NCBI RefSeq assembly: GCF_052857255.1
Contig: NW_027526484.1
Coordinates: 1,089,501-1,153,500, forward strand
DNA from: Amblyomma americanum
Taxonomy: Eukaryota > Arthropoda > Arachnida > Ixodida > Ixodidae
Reading direction: 5' to 3'
Length of the DNA stretch: 64,000 nt
The notes beneath the pieces were generated by a model. The model saw nothing but the letters and a program-made list of their open reading frames with translations. It was not told the DNA's origin and did not search any database. The number at the start of each line of letters is the position of its first letter. Positions within the stretch are counted from its first letter, which is position 1. Both the position numbers and the translations under genes were made by a program. This document shows positions 1 to 11,336 of this stretch, one piece after another.

Positions 1-606
1 GGCTAGCGACAAGCTTATACCGCAAAGGAAGGAAATAAATGAAGATAAAGTTAACGAGTCAAAACATGTCAGATATGTTGAGATTCAAAGCAATGGACAC
101 CCTTTTTATAATTCACCAGTTGTAAACATCACTTTCCACCGTAAAACAAAAAAGAAGCAAAGAAAGCACTACTTAGATAGGTACAGAAAAAAACACCGAT
201 AAATCCAAATCATTTCCTCCTGGACTGTCCAGAAGGCAGCTAGCAACGAGAACACATCCGATTAAATTGATAACGAAACAGCTTGCGGAACATTGGGCTT
301 GCCAAATCTGCGCATCTTGGCTTCCTAACGCTGTTCAATAATCTCGCTGCATCCGTGTTTACAAACGCAGCCAAAGAGGAACTTGGGAAGCGTTCAGAAG
401 CCTTTTTGCTGTTTAGATTGCTTGCTGCTAGCCCACGTCGAAGCGCTACACTAATGGATAGCAATTGAAGGGACAGGAAAGCAGGAAAGTATGTGGCTAA
501 TTACGGACCAAGCACATACAGAAAAGCGCGGCCAACCAGAGGTCGTATTCAGAGCGTTGTTGATGCGGATCACTTATTTATGCTCGGTCGCCTGCTCAGC
601 TGTTTT
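1..606. other. No supportable gene
   Basis: AT-rich sequence with only short open frames. A stretch near 205-430 read on the plus strand has a faint resemblance to the decayed C-terminus of a non-LTR retrotransposon (an LDCP motif near 225), but this is too weak to call. Confidence 0.4.
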
Positions 607-1281
607 CTATACCGGGTGTTTTTTTTTTATAAGTTTCTGTTTTAAAAATTAGGGTTTTTGTGGAAAATGAAGGCTTTTTGCGGCATAGTAATACCAGTGT
701 TGGCGGACGTCAGAAAACAGCTGAATCATGCCAACTAGTGAATGATTACCTAAATTTTAGGAGTAAACATTTAAACTATTAGCGATGGGCACCTGGTTGC
801 ATTTAGAGAGTTGTAGCCGTCCGTTAGTAATAGCGATATCAATTTTTAGAATTTCGAAAACGTGAGCACCCTCGCCTTTGTCACTGAAGAAATTTTGGCT
901 AGATTTTACCAAATTGCCTGCGCTCTCGGAGAGTATGCAGGCAACGCAACCCCTCCAGAGAACGTAACTAGTCGAAATAGCGAAATTAAAATTGATTGAG
1001 CCACGGCGGTGAGGGCAATTGCGGTTACGAAATTTAAAAAAACTGATTTGGCTATTACTAACGACCATATACAAATCTCTAATCGTCACGAGGTGCCTAT
1101 CGGTAATAGTTAAATATTTAAGTATTAGAATTTAGTTAATCACTTTAGTAGTTAACAAGATTCACCCGTTATTTGACGTCCGCCTACACTTTTATTACTA
1201 TGACACAAAAAGCTTCTCTTAACCTAAAAAAACTGTGTTTATAAAAATTTTGCGTCTTCTAAAAAAAATTTCCCGGTATAG
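607..1281. mobile_element. Long-terminal-inverted-repeat (foldback) element, ~675 bp
   Basis: The two halves are diverged inverted copies of each other. The left end starts CTATACCGGG and the right end finishes CCCGGTATAG. Inside, matching blocks recur in inverted order: GGCGGACGTCA near 700 and its complement near 1175, a GGCACCT block near 787 and its complement near 1092, and TTAGTAATAGC near 822 and its complement near 1050. The arms reach almost to the centre (~900-1000), so little unique DNA remains. No transposase is visible and no clear target duplication was seen. The class is undetermined; it is a non-autonomous DNA transposon by structure. Confidence 0.75.
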
Positions 1282-1554
1282 CTTTCTACCATATCTACCC
1301 AGAACAGAGGCGTTGGTAGATATAGCACCGATGTTTCTCATTTTTGTCGATTAAGTGCTCAGGCTACATTTAAAAGCATGAGGTTCACGTTCTTAAATAT
1401 TTGGTTTATACAGGAAGGCGTGTTTTATTAAGCCGCTTGCATATACAGCCGTCTGGATTACCTGACGAGACTTTCGTTCCAGTCTTTTGTGTCCTGTTAC
1501 ATTGCGCTGTTCCAAACAGGCGAAATTTTGCACTTTTTTACTCATGAGGCGAGA

Positions 1555-2130
1555 AAGAAAACAGTCACCGAAACCAAGTAGAGTAGACGAATGTATCTTT
1601 CTGTCTTTATATATTTTTTTCATTTGAAATGAATAATATAAGTACTTGATGACTGAAACATAATTGATGACAAAGCAGAAAAGAACTACCACATGCCGCC
1701 TAGCCCACGACATTTGAATTTCGAGTCCAGTGGACTAGCAACTGAGCCATGGCGCTGGCTGTCGCGTCTTTTGCTTTCGGAGTATTAATGTTCGGTGTAA
1801 CGTTACCTTGAGAGTGTTCATTAGCACCACCCTCCTGTATAGCGGCGGACGTAGTACTTGCTAATACATTACCGCGAGTGTCATGTGGAATGTCATCAAA
1901 CGGTGAGAGCAGAAGCTGATCGTGATCATTCGTATGCTGCCTATGGTATCAAGCTCTCAGAGCTGTGGCCCTCTTTAAGCTATTGAGCAGACAGAAAGAA
2001 AATGAGAGGCTTGTAATGTTATAACACGCGTATAGAGGTAGGCAATAGTCACCTAAACCTAGTAGCATAGGGGAATGTTTCTGTATTTATAGTTTTTAAT
2101 GAAAAATTAATAGTACAATTACTTTATAAC
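1555..2130 (-). repeat. Diverged copy of the tRNA-derived ~480-bp repeat
   Basis: Reading in the same order as the copies at 12.8-13.8 kb, this stretch has the CACCGAAACC...GGGGAATGT-like head (1565-1595). A decayed tRNA-like block follows (about 1692-1765, minus strand). Then come a GAGAGTGTTCA segment, a GGCGGACGTAG segment and the ATGGTATCAAG/GTTAAGC-like tail near 1940-1985. A second head (GCATAGGGGAATG near 2065) begins the next unit, so this too was at least a partial tandem. Divergence from the other copies is far greater than among those copies, so it is older. Confidence 0.7.
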
Positions 2131-2730
2131 TAAAAAATAATTAGTCAGAACCGATGACCTACGAAAGCGTCCGTGTCCTTCAGGAACCAAAACGGACACA
2201 TAAATATTGGCGCAAAATGTTCAGCATGCGCTTTTCAATGCCGGGCATTGCGAACACTCACTAAAAAAGCGTATGCAAGTAAATATTTTCAGTAAGCACG
2301 AACGTGAACAGAACGCGTCGTTTAATAGCGTGTTTGTTTGCTGCCATTTCTTTTCTGCCCAGGCGGCGAGAGAGCAAGAGAGAGGGAGAGAAAAATATTT
2401 ACGTTCCGACCCTGGTCCGAAGTTTAGCTACTCTGCATAGTATTTTCACGCAGGTACTTTGCCTCCTTGCAAGATGTACCCGTTTTTTATTTAGGGCTGT
2501 GAAAGTATTTCTCGACTACTATTTGCGTTCTGCCCTTCCAGCCTCTAATTCAACCTAGATGTTATCATTATGAACTGGAACTTTTCCAAGTCTCTTCCCC
2601 TAAAACTACGAAATATCGCTTTATGTAGGTTAGACTGGTACTGGTGCTGAACAATTGCTAATATTCAGGAAGGGATTAGTTATTTCAAAACGAGTTTCGC
2701 AAGCCATATAACGTTTGATTCCTAATGAAA
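2131..2730. other. No supportable gene
   Basis: Short overlapping frames only, in a segment with purine-rich low-complexity sequence around 2370-2395. No conserved motif, splice signal set or repeat recognised. Confidence 0.4.
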
Positions 2731-2927
2731 TCACTGAGCAGAGTGCGTATGCCCAATGCTAATTGTGGCTTTGGGCATGCGCACTTCAGGTTCGCATTTG
2801 CACTCCGCGAGGGAAAGAATGAGCACTGTATTACAGGTGAGGTTAATCGCTGAGTGAACATCGCACTTCACGCGACCGCATGCGACAAGGCACTTGAACT
2901 TCATGATCTGCTCCGAGCGTAACTCAC

Positions 2928-3216
2928 ATCGCAGCGCCCACGGCTCCAAGTTCCGGACTCCGCGCACCAGCGTGAGAAGACCGACGCTGCAGTCGGCCGA
3001 CACTTCGGCTTCCAGGAGCTTCCTCGTCAATGACGGGGACGCCCGATTCATGGCACTGGCGATCCATTCTTTGAGCTTGCTTACATAGCTCACGTTTTGC
3101 TGCTCCGTCATTGATGCCGAGGAATCCCCGTCAGACCCACTGCCACCGAGGCAACACGGGAGGCACCCGCAAAGAAGCACCGTCACCACGATTAGAACCA
3201 CTTTTTGCACACTCAT
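2928..3216 (-). CDS. nrf-6-like acyltransferase gene A, first coding exon
   Basis: This exon encodes 96 residues plus one base of the next codon. It starts at the ATG whose complement is 3214-3216, chosen because a hydrophobic signal peptide follows directly (KVVLIVVTVLLCGCLPCCL). A Gly/Ser/Asp linker follows, then the start of the NRF domain (about residues 60-96: VSADCSVGLLTLVRGVRNLE then PWALR). That Cys...EPWAL signature is typical of nose-resistant-to-fluoxetine proteins. It ends at a strong donor, T^GTGAGT (GT starts at 2927), phase 1. Family knowledge: NRF-6-type proteins are multi-pass acyltransferase-3 membrane proteins with a secreted or lumenal N-terminal domain, and in nematodes they act in lipid or drug transport. 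The remaining exons must lie left of position 1. Nothing is broken in this exon. Substrate unknown. Confidence 0.8.
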
Positions 3217-3233
3217 GATGTTGCGAAAACCTC

Positions 3234-3316
3234 CTAAAACATTTGAAGGGGTGCAAGTTAGCAAAATGACACGAAGGCTGCTTGCAGATACTTAATTAGG
3301 CTGATGCATGTCTTAC
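3234..3316 (-). other. Possible short 5'-UTR intron of nrf-6-like gene A
   Basis: On the minus strand a GTAAGA donor (3311-3316) and a TTTTAG acceptor (just above 3233) would remove 83 nt between the TATA-type promoter and the ATG at 3216. Upstream short frames would thereby be reduced. This is inferred from splice consensus only; transcript data would decide it. Confidence 0.3.
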
Positions 3317-3499
3317 AAAGTTGTCCTCCGCTAAACTAAAATTCAGAAAACTGCCAGCTCGATCGCTAACGCCTGAAGCCCTTCCTAAATGGGAGCACGA
3401 GAGAAGGGAATTTCCAAAGAGCGCATCTGCATGGGAGTCCCAGTAGTAGTGTGTGAAGAGATCAGGCGCACGCGTGCGAAAGGCAGCCACTTGCCATTC

Positions 3500-3515
3500 A
3501 CCCCTTTTATAAAGC
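3500..3515 (-). promoter_or_regulatory. TATA box of nrf-6-like gene A
   Basis: The minus strand reads TTTATAAAAGGGG here, a near-consensus TATA box in locally GC-rich DNA (3.4-3.65 kb). It lies about 290 nt upstream of the proposed start codon. Transcription would start near 3475. The first exon of a signal-peptide protein lying downstream in the same orientation supports the call; it is otherwise motif-based. Confidence 0.45.
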
Positions 3516-3719
3516 GCGCACTCATGACGCGCGTACGGCACGCCGTTCCAAAAAGGGCCTCTCCCGTAGAAAGACGGAAAGAGCGCAAGTGTGATCGGCT
3601 CTTCGCCCTCGCCTTCTTTCTTGGCAGGGACCTTCCGATGGCGTGTGGCGTTGGCATGTTTGGAGCATTCAAAGCGTTGTGTTTCTTTTTTATGTTTCTT
3701 TGTTTTGGCCGCTGCCAAG

Positions 3720-4456
3720 TCGTTTTGGCTGAGTAGTCGTATCTCGACATCCTACAGGCATTGTTTCAACGCGTATGCGTGAAACATACTGCCTGCAGGC
3801 TGTCTGACTGCTGCGGGGATTTTTCTCATGGCTGTTTTGCGGAAAGCTTACATTATGACGGCTCGCGCAGTCTTGGCATTTTAAATAATTTGCTCATCCT
3901 GTCATCCTAACGGCTTCTTTGTTTTTGTCTTTCCTCGTATGACACACCTTCAGTGCAGTGGCGACTACGCAACATCCTGCTAACCTAGTATGTAACCTTT
4001 CGGCGTTAAATTTTTGCCTCTTGTGCAATTACGATAAGCATAGAGTTTCTAAATACTATCTAGAGGGAATGCTAGCCGTTCTGCACTTAATCCGCCAAGG
4101 ACGCCCAAGGTATGCTGGGAAGACGTGATTTCAGAGTGACATCTGGTGGCTTGATGTCTGTTCAATTGATTGGGTTTCGTGGTTGTTCAGTTTCGTTTTC
4201 ATTGATGTTTTATGCACCCAGCTACCCACGCAGTTCATTCGAGATCCGAAGCATCCGAAGTCACTTTACTCGAAGTTTGCGGAGAAAAGTGACTGGTGCC
4301 TACTGAGCCTGAAGGACGTTTGCCCCATGGTTTGGAGCCATTTACGCAGTAAGCTGGGTTTGTTCAGCGCAAACCTGTGCATTGAAATGCGAAGGAAGGG
4401 TACAAAGTCCTTTGTGAATTTAAAACAGAACAGTCTGCTACTGTGACCGCTATATA
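3720..4456. other. No supportable gene
   Basis: Only short unrelated frames are present. No repeat family was recognised in this stretch upstream of the nrf-6-like gene A promoter. Confidence 0.35.
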
Positions 4457-4457
4457 T

Positions 4458-5490
4458 CACTGTAAAAAAATTGCTCATTTAAGGGTTGTGTTTTGTGTCT
4501 ATAATTCGCACCCTTGCACCCTCCCAAAAGGGTAAAACTTAGGCTTATCACATCCATAGTAAGGTGGGATCGTTACAGTTGCACCCTTTTTTTCGACTGC
4601 TTTAGTTTCATAGATTTTCATTGCTTCAAAAGACTGACATTTTATTTTTCGGTGCACTCTTCGAAGAAAGCTAGCCAATCCTTATGCGAAAAGCTGCTGA
4701 CGGCGTGTCTAACTTTGCACTACAGTCACGGCATCCCCAACTATAAACATAATTTCGAGATGTGTGTTTCACGGTGTTTCTAAGCTTGTTTGCTGTGGAG
4801 TAACATTTGTGAAGTGTGCATCATGGTCACGGCATTTTTTTTCTGAATATATTCGAAAAAATAACAATAGAGCTTGCCAAAAGATGCTCGCCTTCAGCAA
4901 ACCCGTTCGCACAGTTACACGATAGTATGATGTGCCACGTATTTTAGCCGAAGGAATATAAACAGGTGTAAGCATAACTGGATTGATTTATACGAAGCTG
5001 CACTGAGGTGACAGAGCTTAACACAAAAGGCTCAATACTTTCGTGCCATGACGCGCATCCTTTCTCCAAGTTTAATATGCCATTTCAGCAAGCAACTATT
5101 TGGAATCAATAATGCTTAGATCTTCAGCTGAAATAATTTCGTTAAATATCATATTACGGGGGTGCAAATCGCAGTTATAGCTGCTCGCATAAAGGCTGCA
5201 GCCGTCACTTAAGGGAAAGCTCAAATAGCTCAGATAATTTAGAAGCACGCTTGATTCAACTACTGCAACTTTGTTCAACAAGTCAAAGAACACCCTTACG
5301 CACCCTTGCACTCGAAGGAGCTGCAACACCCTTCTGCCCGTGCACTTTTGAAGGGTTTATGGGTGTATTAAAGGTGCTGACGTGCTCAGCGCACCCTTTA
5401 TAAAAAGACAAGTAAAAATAACGGTGTGGAAAGAGTGCTTGCATTAGCGTTACACCTTTAGGGGTGCGAATTTTTTTACTGTTTTTGCAG
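4458..5490. mobile_element. Candidate non-autonomous DNA transposon with CACCCTT-motif ends
   Basis: The left side carries CACTGTAAAAAAATT at 4458 and AATTCGCACCCTTGCACCC near 4503. The right side, reversed, reads CAGTAAAAAAATTCGCACCC from 5481 inwards. Both sides carry several more CACCCTT or AAGGGTG motifs (around 4530-4590 and 5290-5400), some in inverted order. No transposase or target duplication is visible. Part of the terminal match is an A-run, so the exact ends are uncertain. Confidence 0.35.
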
Positions 5491-6495
5491 ATTGGTTGTA
5501 GGAATCTCGGAGGCACTGTCTAAAGCGCAAAATATTTCGACAAGTGCCACTTAAGTTAACCGTACCGGTTGTGGATTGCATATGGTTCATTTAAATCTTA
5601 TTTTTTGCAAAACTTCACAAGTATGCATTCGTAGTCAGTATGTTTGGGGATAACATTAGTCAAGCCAAGCAAAAAACCTCCTATTCCTGGCATTCCCACA
5701 GTGGATAGAATTTTAAGGAATTCGCATAAAAAATGCCACCAGCTTTCCGCCTTAGTAATATTTAGAAACAATATAACGATATATTCGTATTTCTGCCCTC
5801 CAACTGCCACTGAAAAGTCGAGATCGTGCAGGTAATTCTAGTCTACTACGATTCTTTTTACTCCAAAAACCCGGTTTGTACAGAACTGAAGACTTGGTCA
5901 CGTCAACATCAACTGCATTAAAGAGGCTCCTTCTAACTCGAACTACGCGTAATGCTAAAGAATTCTAGTTCGAGTTACAGATATTCGACTAATTTTTTCC
6001 ATAGCCTAATGCTTCTGGGGCGTCTTTAGCATTGCTAAAAAATGCGCACAACTTGTCGGTAAACTGAAAAGTTTGCAGTTATTTTCTCATCCTCACATAC
6101 TACTTTATGTGGCCATTTATTTTTTATTGTCTACAGAAATACGAAAGCACTTTCGAGCTCTTGTGTACGATATACAGCACCGTAGGTTACCAGTCACCGT
6201 TTTATTTTTATTCAACGTTCGCCTCACGATGGTTTCGCAATTAATGTCTAGTTGTAGTAGCTGATCTTTATTCGCTGCACGTCAAACGTATGTGATTAAT
6301 CATTTTTTCTCTGAGGGGTTTCGTTTCACCAAGCGTATTCTTTACGCACATTTTTGCGCTCCATTTTTGTCTCTGTTTGCTCTCTTCTGCACGGTATATT
6401 GTTATTTTCAAAGGTTTTCTTGCATGCATGAATGGTTTGTCTGCGTTTTGTATGTTTATTATGCGTTTGAGTTCGGCCTATGTGAACACCTCTTT
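5491..6495. other. No supportable gene
   Basis: AT-rich sequence with short frames only; no recognised repeat or conserved protein. Confidence 0.35.
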
Positions 6496-6499
6496 AATG

Positions 6500-6700
6500 C
6501 GAAATCATTAATGACTCATCGGCAATGAAACCCAACGTCGGCGTTGACCAGCAGCAGTGGTCCCAAAAATCCCACATGACGTAACCGTGGTATAAAAGAA
6601 AAATAAAATTTCCTCCAAAGCTGCTGGGAACGGAACCCAGCACTTTTATGTTGCGAAGCAAGCACGCAATCCATAGGCCACAAAAGCTTGTTGGTTCTCT
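6500..6700 (-). repeat. tRNA-derived SINE (second family)
   Basis: On the minus strand a decayed tRNA-like head (about 6610-6690) has a B-box-like GGGTTCCGTTCCCAGCA. It is followed by a T-rich tract, a CCACGGTTACGTCATGTGGG block and a CCGACGTTGGGTTTC tail. The tail resembles the 3' part of the repeat at 45.96-46.33 kb. The head is separate from both the Ruka-type SINEs and the 480-bp repeat. Confidence 0.6.
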
Positions 6701-9029
6701 ACGAAAAATTTGAAAAATTAAGGTTGTTTTCCCGAGTTCCTTTTTTATGCTTATTCTGAGTTTTGCCCTATAATTTATAGCAGAATGCTGACTGAAAAGC
6801 GATCGGCTTGCTTTGGCTACAAAATTCTCCTAATCCCAGCAAATGAAGCAGCACTGAATTGAATTTGTTTTGCTGTGTTTTTCTCAACTTCGTGAACAAC
6901 GAAAGAAAATGACGTTCACGAGATAATCATTTTTTTCTTTTGTTCCTTATACCCACTAAAGGTGCCACTGATGTACTAATGTCCCTTCATTTGATCGTCG
7001 TAGGGCGCCGATTGCCCGCTTTCAGGTTCCTGTAATTTTTGGTTTTCTGCAAGTAGCACAAGGTCAGGGATTTTTTAGTTAAAGAAACGCGCTGGCTTTG
7101 TAGAGTTAGTTGATTGCTGTTTTCCTGCCACCCTTGAAGAACATGTGTAAAAGTGATAAGCGATCAGCTCATACTGAAGGTTTTCTCATTCCAGGGTTTT
7201 ACGAACCATAGGATTTTTGAAGAGATTCACAATTCGTTTCTTTTGCCAAATTCGCCTGCCTTAAAAACACGCTGGAAATTCAAAAAAAAAACTCAGGATG
7301 CATAATGCTACTACCCACATCAGACAAATTCAGTTTCACTCGCCTTCTGTCTTTTCGGTTGGGGTCTGTTGAAAGAAAATGAACGGAGTAAAATCTGCGG
7401 AAATTTGTAAGGCATTATGTGGCAGTGCACGCTGCGATCAGTGAGTGCCCTGTGAAACCTCATACATCATCATCAGTCACCTCGGGTGGTAGGCAGCGGT
7501 GAAACGCATTTTGCGCTCCTCCAGCTCTGTACACCTCAAAGCCTTTTCAGCGACCCTCATTACTGTTCAGACCATACGATCTCTCTCGACTGCGCTCTGC
7601 ATTTAATGAGGACGCAGTACTTTGAGGACAACTGACTTAAGTTGTCGCGTGAAAAAATGCCTTATTCTGACTCGGATACACTGGAAAGCCTCACAAAAAT
7701 AATATTTTCTCATTACAGTTTGCCTTTAATAAGAACTTTTTTCGCGGAATCTTTCCTGGACAGTGATCTACGGACTTGCGTAGTGCACATGAGGCGCGTA
7801 ATACAGACTTCGTTGGCATGAGTCCCATGTGGCCTTGTGCTCAAAACAATACCCTTTCGGGCAGTTGTTGTGCTATAGATTGCTTCTGATTTCCAAAGGC
7901 CCAAAAAGTGCTCAAGTCCAGGAGATGTTATGCGGAGAGCTTGCGTGAACTCTAGGCTTTATTCAGTTGTGGGAAGCTATGCACGTGTTGCTCACCCCCT
8001 CCCCACAGAAAAACTAAATATCAACGAAAGAAGGAAATAAATTGAGCTCTTAAGGGCCACTTAAGGCTACCAATTCTTCACTCCAAAGAAAACATCCATT
8101 TAATGATCCCTTGAAAAAGGTTTGTTAACGGTGTAATGATGCGAAAGCAAAACAGGACGCACTTTATACGAACTTTCTCTCATAATTTCTTCTTCATAGC
8201 AGTGGAAGCGTAACTAAGCAAAAAACTGAATAAATAGGGCGAGGCTCAGATATTTATAACTGCCTTTTCACATTATTATGCACATGCGCTCTTCGTACCT
8301 TCAAAAACTCATGAGAAGCGCTCGAGTGGAAAAAGATCCTTGTGACCATCACCGGTTTGTATAGCCCCATATTTTGGGCCTGCGTATAAATGTCTTGCTA
8401 CACCACCATTAAGGGCCGTAACTTCACGACTGGTTGGGTGCCTCCGTCTACCTCGAGGAAGATGAATGTGGCTGCTGTTGACTGCATATGAATGCGCGTT
8501 GATGCGAGTCGTAATAAAAGCGTAAAGAAGCGTGGGTAAGTCCACTTGGCGGAACGCGCAGCTCGACGAGTCGACCCGAGCTGTTTCAGGTGGCGCACGC
8601 GGCCTTCTTTCCCTGGTAGCTTCCTGCTTTGCTTTTCGCTGGTTATCGCTTGGCGCCAGTTTGCAGTGAGATAATGAGCATCTGGAATCTTAAATTTGAA
8701 AATTACTGCCGCTTAGCCGAAGAGTGCGGCGAGTTATAAGCTCTCTCTGGTTCGCGAAATTATTATCGCAATGACGACGCCAGGCATAAGTATCTGAGGA
8801 TTGTTTAGAGTGCATAATGATGTCAGATGTGCATGGGCATAGACAGGAGGGCTTTTCTGCGTAGCGCTTTTGTGAGCCACCTTCTGAGAGCGTTGGTCCT
8901 CTGTTCAGAACATCGCACGTTTGCGGCATTGGCCTCCCGAACACGTGCACCGTTCCGAACATTATGCGGGAGATCTGCAACGTCGCCACAGGCACTTTTA
9001 CGGGAGTGTTTGGAAACGTTTACGCAATG
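6701..9029. other. No supportable gene
   Basis: Scattered short frames. A CATCATCATCA string near 7466 could be the 3' tail of a minus-strand RTE LINE, but no coding sequence supports it. No conserved domain recognised. Confidence 0.35.
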
Positions 9030-9700
9030 GCTCCGTTGACAAAAACATTACGCGCCTAAGTTCGATTAGCATATCTTTCGAAATAGTCGCCTTGCGCAGC
9101 AATGCACTCATCCCAGTGTTGTTACCAAAACCGCAAAGCGGACTGGAAGTCATTTTGCGTAATCCCGTCCATAATGTCTTTGCGATTCACGCTGGATCTC
9201 TTAAGTGGTACTAAAACGGCGGCCACTCAGCTGCATCCTCATTCGCTTAAAAAAAACGAAGTCATCAGACGCTAAATCTGGAGAGTAAGACGGGTACGGA
9301 AGCCATATCGCGCTGTCGTTGACAAGTCACAAACGAGGGGTGCTCAGTGAAAGAGCGCACAATGCGACACGTTGTTAATTCCTTCTCCTAAGGAGTCAGC
9401 AGTCGGAGCTCAAACTATAGAGCGACACGCCGCGTGTTTAATTCCGTCTTTAGGAGTGTGTGTACTGACCAATATACCAAGCCATAATTATCTCTACTCC
9501 TACGAACCTCCAGCCCAAGTTCCCTGACACGCTCCGCGTTTCCTGGGGTACCGCTACTGTATGGCCTTCCAGATCGGTAGTAATCATCGAGGCGCGATAA
9601 GCTCTGAAGCTGCTGGTCTTCTTGAAACATTTCGTAAGGCTCATTGCCCCTTTGTCGGACGTTTACGGAAGCGTAATTAACTTTAATCACCTTAATTAAC
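9030..9700 (-). pseudogene. Decayed, internally deleted mariner transposase
   Basis: On the minus strand the N-terminal part resembles the helix-turn-helix region of mariner transposases. It has SGRP near 9560, a GNAERVREL block near 9530, and a VHTLLKTELNTRRVAL block ending near 9418. After a TPEEKEL-like stretch the sequence jumps to the far C-terminus. That part shows remnants of the SPDLAPSDYF-type motif near 9270 and a WDECIAAQGDYF-like block near 9090. The central catalytic region, with the first two acidic residues, is missing, and many stops and frameshifts occur. Known for the family: cut-and-paste transposase. Here it is dead. Confidence 0.7.
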
Positions 9701-9971
9701 GGTCAAGTGATCGTGAACCTTCCGTCGTAAGATTCATCACGCGAAGATGCTCCTCTAACAGACGGAGAAGGTAGCGTGTGGCACAAGGCGTGATGCATGC
9801 GGACAGATCGACAACGGCTCTACAAAGTTTGAGCATTCTGGAGACATGCTAGCTTAGACTCATGCCGGATTACTGTACGCCAGTCGCGCATCACAGTGGG
9901 TCCACCTGGCGCCGCCCCTGCCAATGCGCGTGCGCAAGAGGCGGCTGGTAATCCGGTATATATCGACGGTT

Positions 9972-10195
9972 TTTCGGGTTGAACGTCCCAAAGCGACTCG
10001 GGCTATGAAAGACGCCGTAGTGGAGGGCTCCACGTATTTCGGCCACCTCGACTCTTTTAACGTGCACTGACATCTTACAGCACACGGGCCTCCAGCATTT
10101 CGCCTTTATCGAAATGCTACCGCCGCAGGCGGGATTGAACCCACGTCTTTCGGATCAGCAGCCGAGTGCCATAACCAATAAGCCACCACGGCGGC
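9972..10195 (-). repeat. Ruka-type tRNA-derived SINE
   Basis: The head (10195 downwards on the minus strand) reads GCCGCCGTGGTGGCTTATTG with a tRNA A-box-like segment. A B-box-like GGGTTCAATCCCGCC lies near 10130. The body carries the GCCCGTGTGCTGTAAGATG-like and TGCACGTTAAA blocks and ends in AAGCGACTC/GGACGTT sequence near 9985. Diverged from the copy at 29.9 kb. Confidence 0.75.
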
Positions 10196-10196
10196 T

Positions 10197-11070
10197 TGTA
10201 TATGTCCTCGCTAGTACTCGTCCCCAACGAAAAAAACTCTCAAACTGAGGAAGCTTACCACGCGAAACCAGGGAGAGAAGCCGAGGCAACTAGCGTGAGG
10301 CAAAGCAAACAAGTGTGCTCTGTTTGGTGTGTGCAAGTAATGCAGACTACTGTTGCTAGGCCGATTACGATACAGTTTCGTTGCTTACAGAGTAAGTTCA
10401 CACAAACATCCAATAGGCAGGCGCGAAAATTAGCAATTAATCCTTGACAATTCTACGATGAGTCAATAACGTCAAATATCACATCATTTTTGTTGCAGTA
10501 AACTCCGTGCGTCATATCTCGCACGCCAGTTTTGGTTGCTTCAGGCGTTGCTAAGGTTTCACATTATGATTGAACGTCACATGAGGGAGCTTGCTATTGT
10601 CTTCCTAGTAGTTGCAAACAATCCGCGAGCTTTATTGCTGGGGTTCCCGGACGCCGGCATACGCATTGATCGCCACATATCGTTTGGTCTTTCTTCACGG
10701 AGCAAATTGAGGAAATTACTCACATATTTGTCTCTTGGGTACAAGGAGAGCTCACCGACACACTTACCTTTCTTCGGCGTTAGAGCCACGAGTCTTTGCC
10801 ACTCTGTTCTTGAGCAGAAGCAGTGTAGCAACTTCCTTTTTTGTCCTTTTTCCTTCGGTAACCATTTCGTGCGAACTGCGCTGCACTTGTGTTCTACACC
10901 GGCACACTTGGAACAGAATTAAAAGAAACCTCACTTGTTTGAGTGCATCCTCTTAAGTGCTACGCTCTCAATAACGTCAGTTATGTCTCTGTCCAAGGAA
11001 AGAAAAATCTGCGCAACAAGCACTTTGCATCGCACGAACGTGTCATTGATGCACAGAGACATATTGCACA
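10197..11070. other. No supportable gene
   Basis: Open frames of up to 128 codons occur (e.g. 10536-10922 plus), but they show no recognisable domain, overlap frames on the other strand and lack coding-like context. Confidence 0.35.
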
Positions 11071-11073
11071 CAA

Positions 11074-11336
11074 AAGTGAACTGGCGCAAGAAAACGAAGA
11101 CAGCACATACAAGACCGGACTAGCGCCAACTTTTATTTTGCGAAGTCGCCACGTTTTAACCACATGAAGCAAACACACAAGCAAATGCACTGAGGGGTGA
11201 CTCGATGATACGATACACCTGCCAAAGAAGTAAACCAGGGAAGCAGAGATTTGCCGCGAAATAAACGTCATTGGAAGTTGGCGCGAGTCCTGTCTTGTTT
11301 GCGTTGTCGTCGTCTTCTCGCGCCAGTTCCTTTTTA
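11074..11336. repeat. Inverted repeat with ~60-nt arms
   Basis: The left arm (11074-11134) and right arm (11273-11336) are inverted copies with scattered mismatches. Each is bounded by AACTGGCGC and GCGCCAACTT, so each arm is itself flanked by short inverted GGCGC motifs. The spacer of ~138 nt has no gene. The source element is unknown; such paired ends occur in foldback or Penelope-like elements. Confidence 0.6.

Noticed and set aside
240..468. LINE C-terminus or small gene near the left edge
   Set aside because: Only an LDCP motif and weak hydrophobic pattern; not enough to assign.
3296..3750. Several frames of 115-140 codons on both strands upstream of nrf-6-like gene A
   Set aside because: Mutually overlapping in GC-rich promoter DNA; none has a recognisable domain or splice context.
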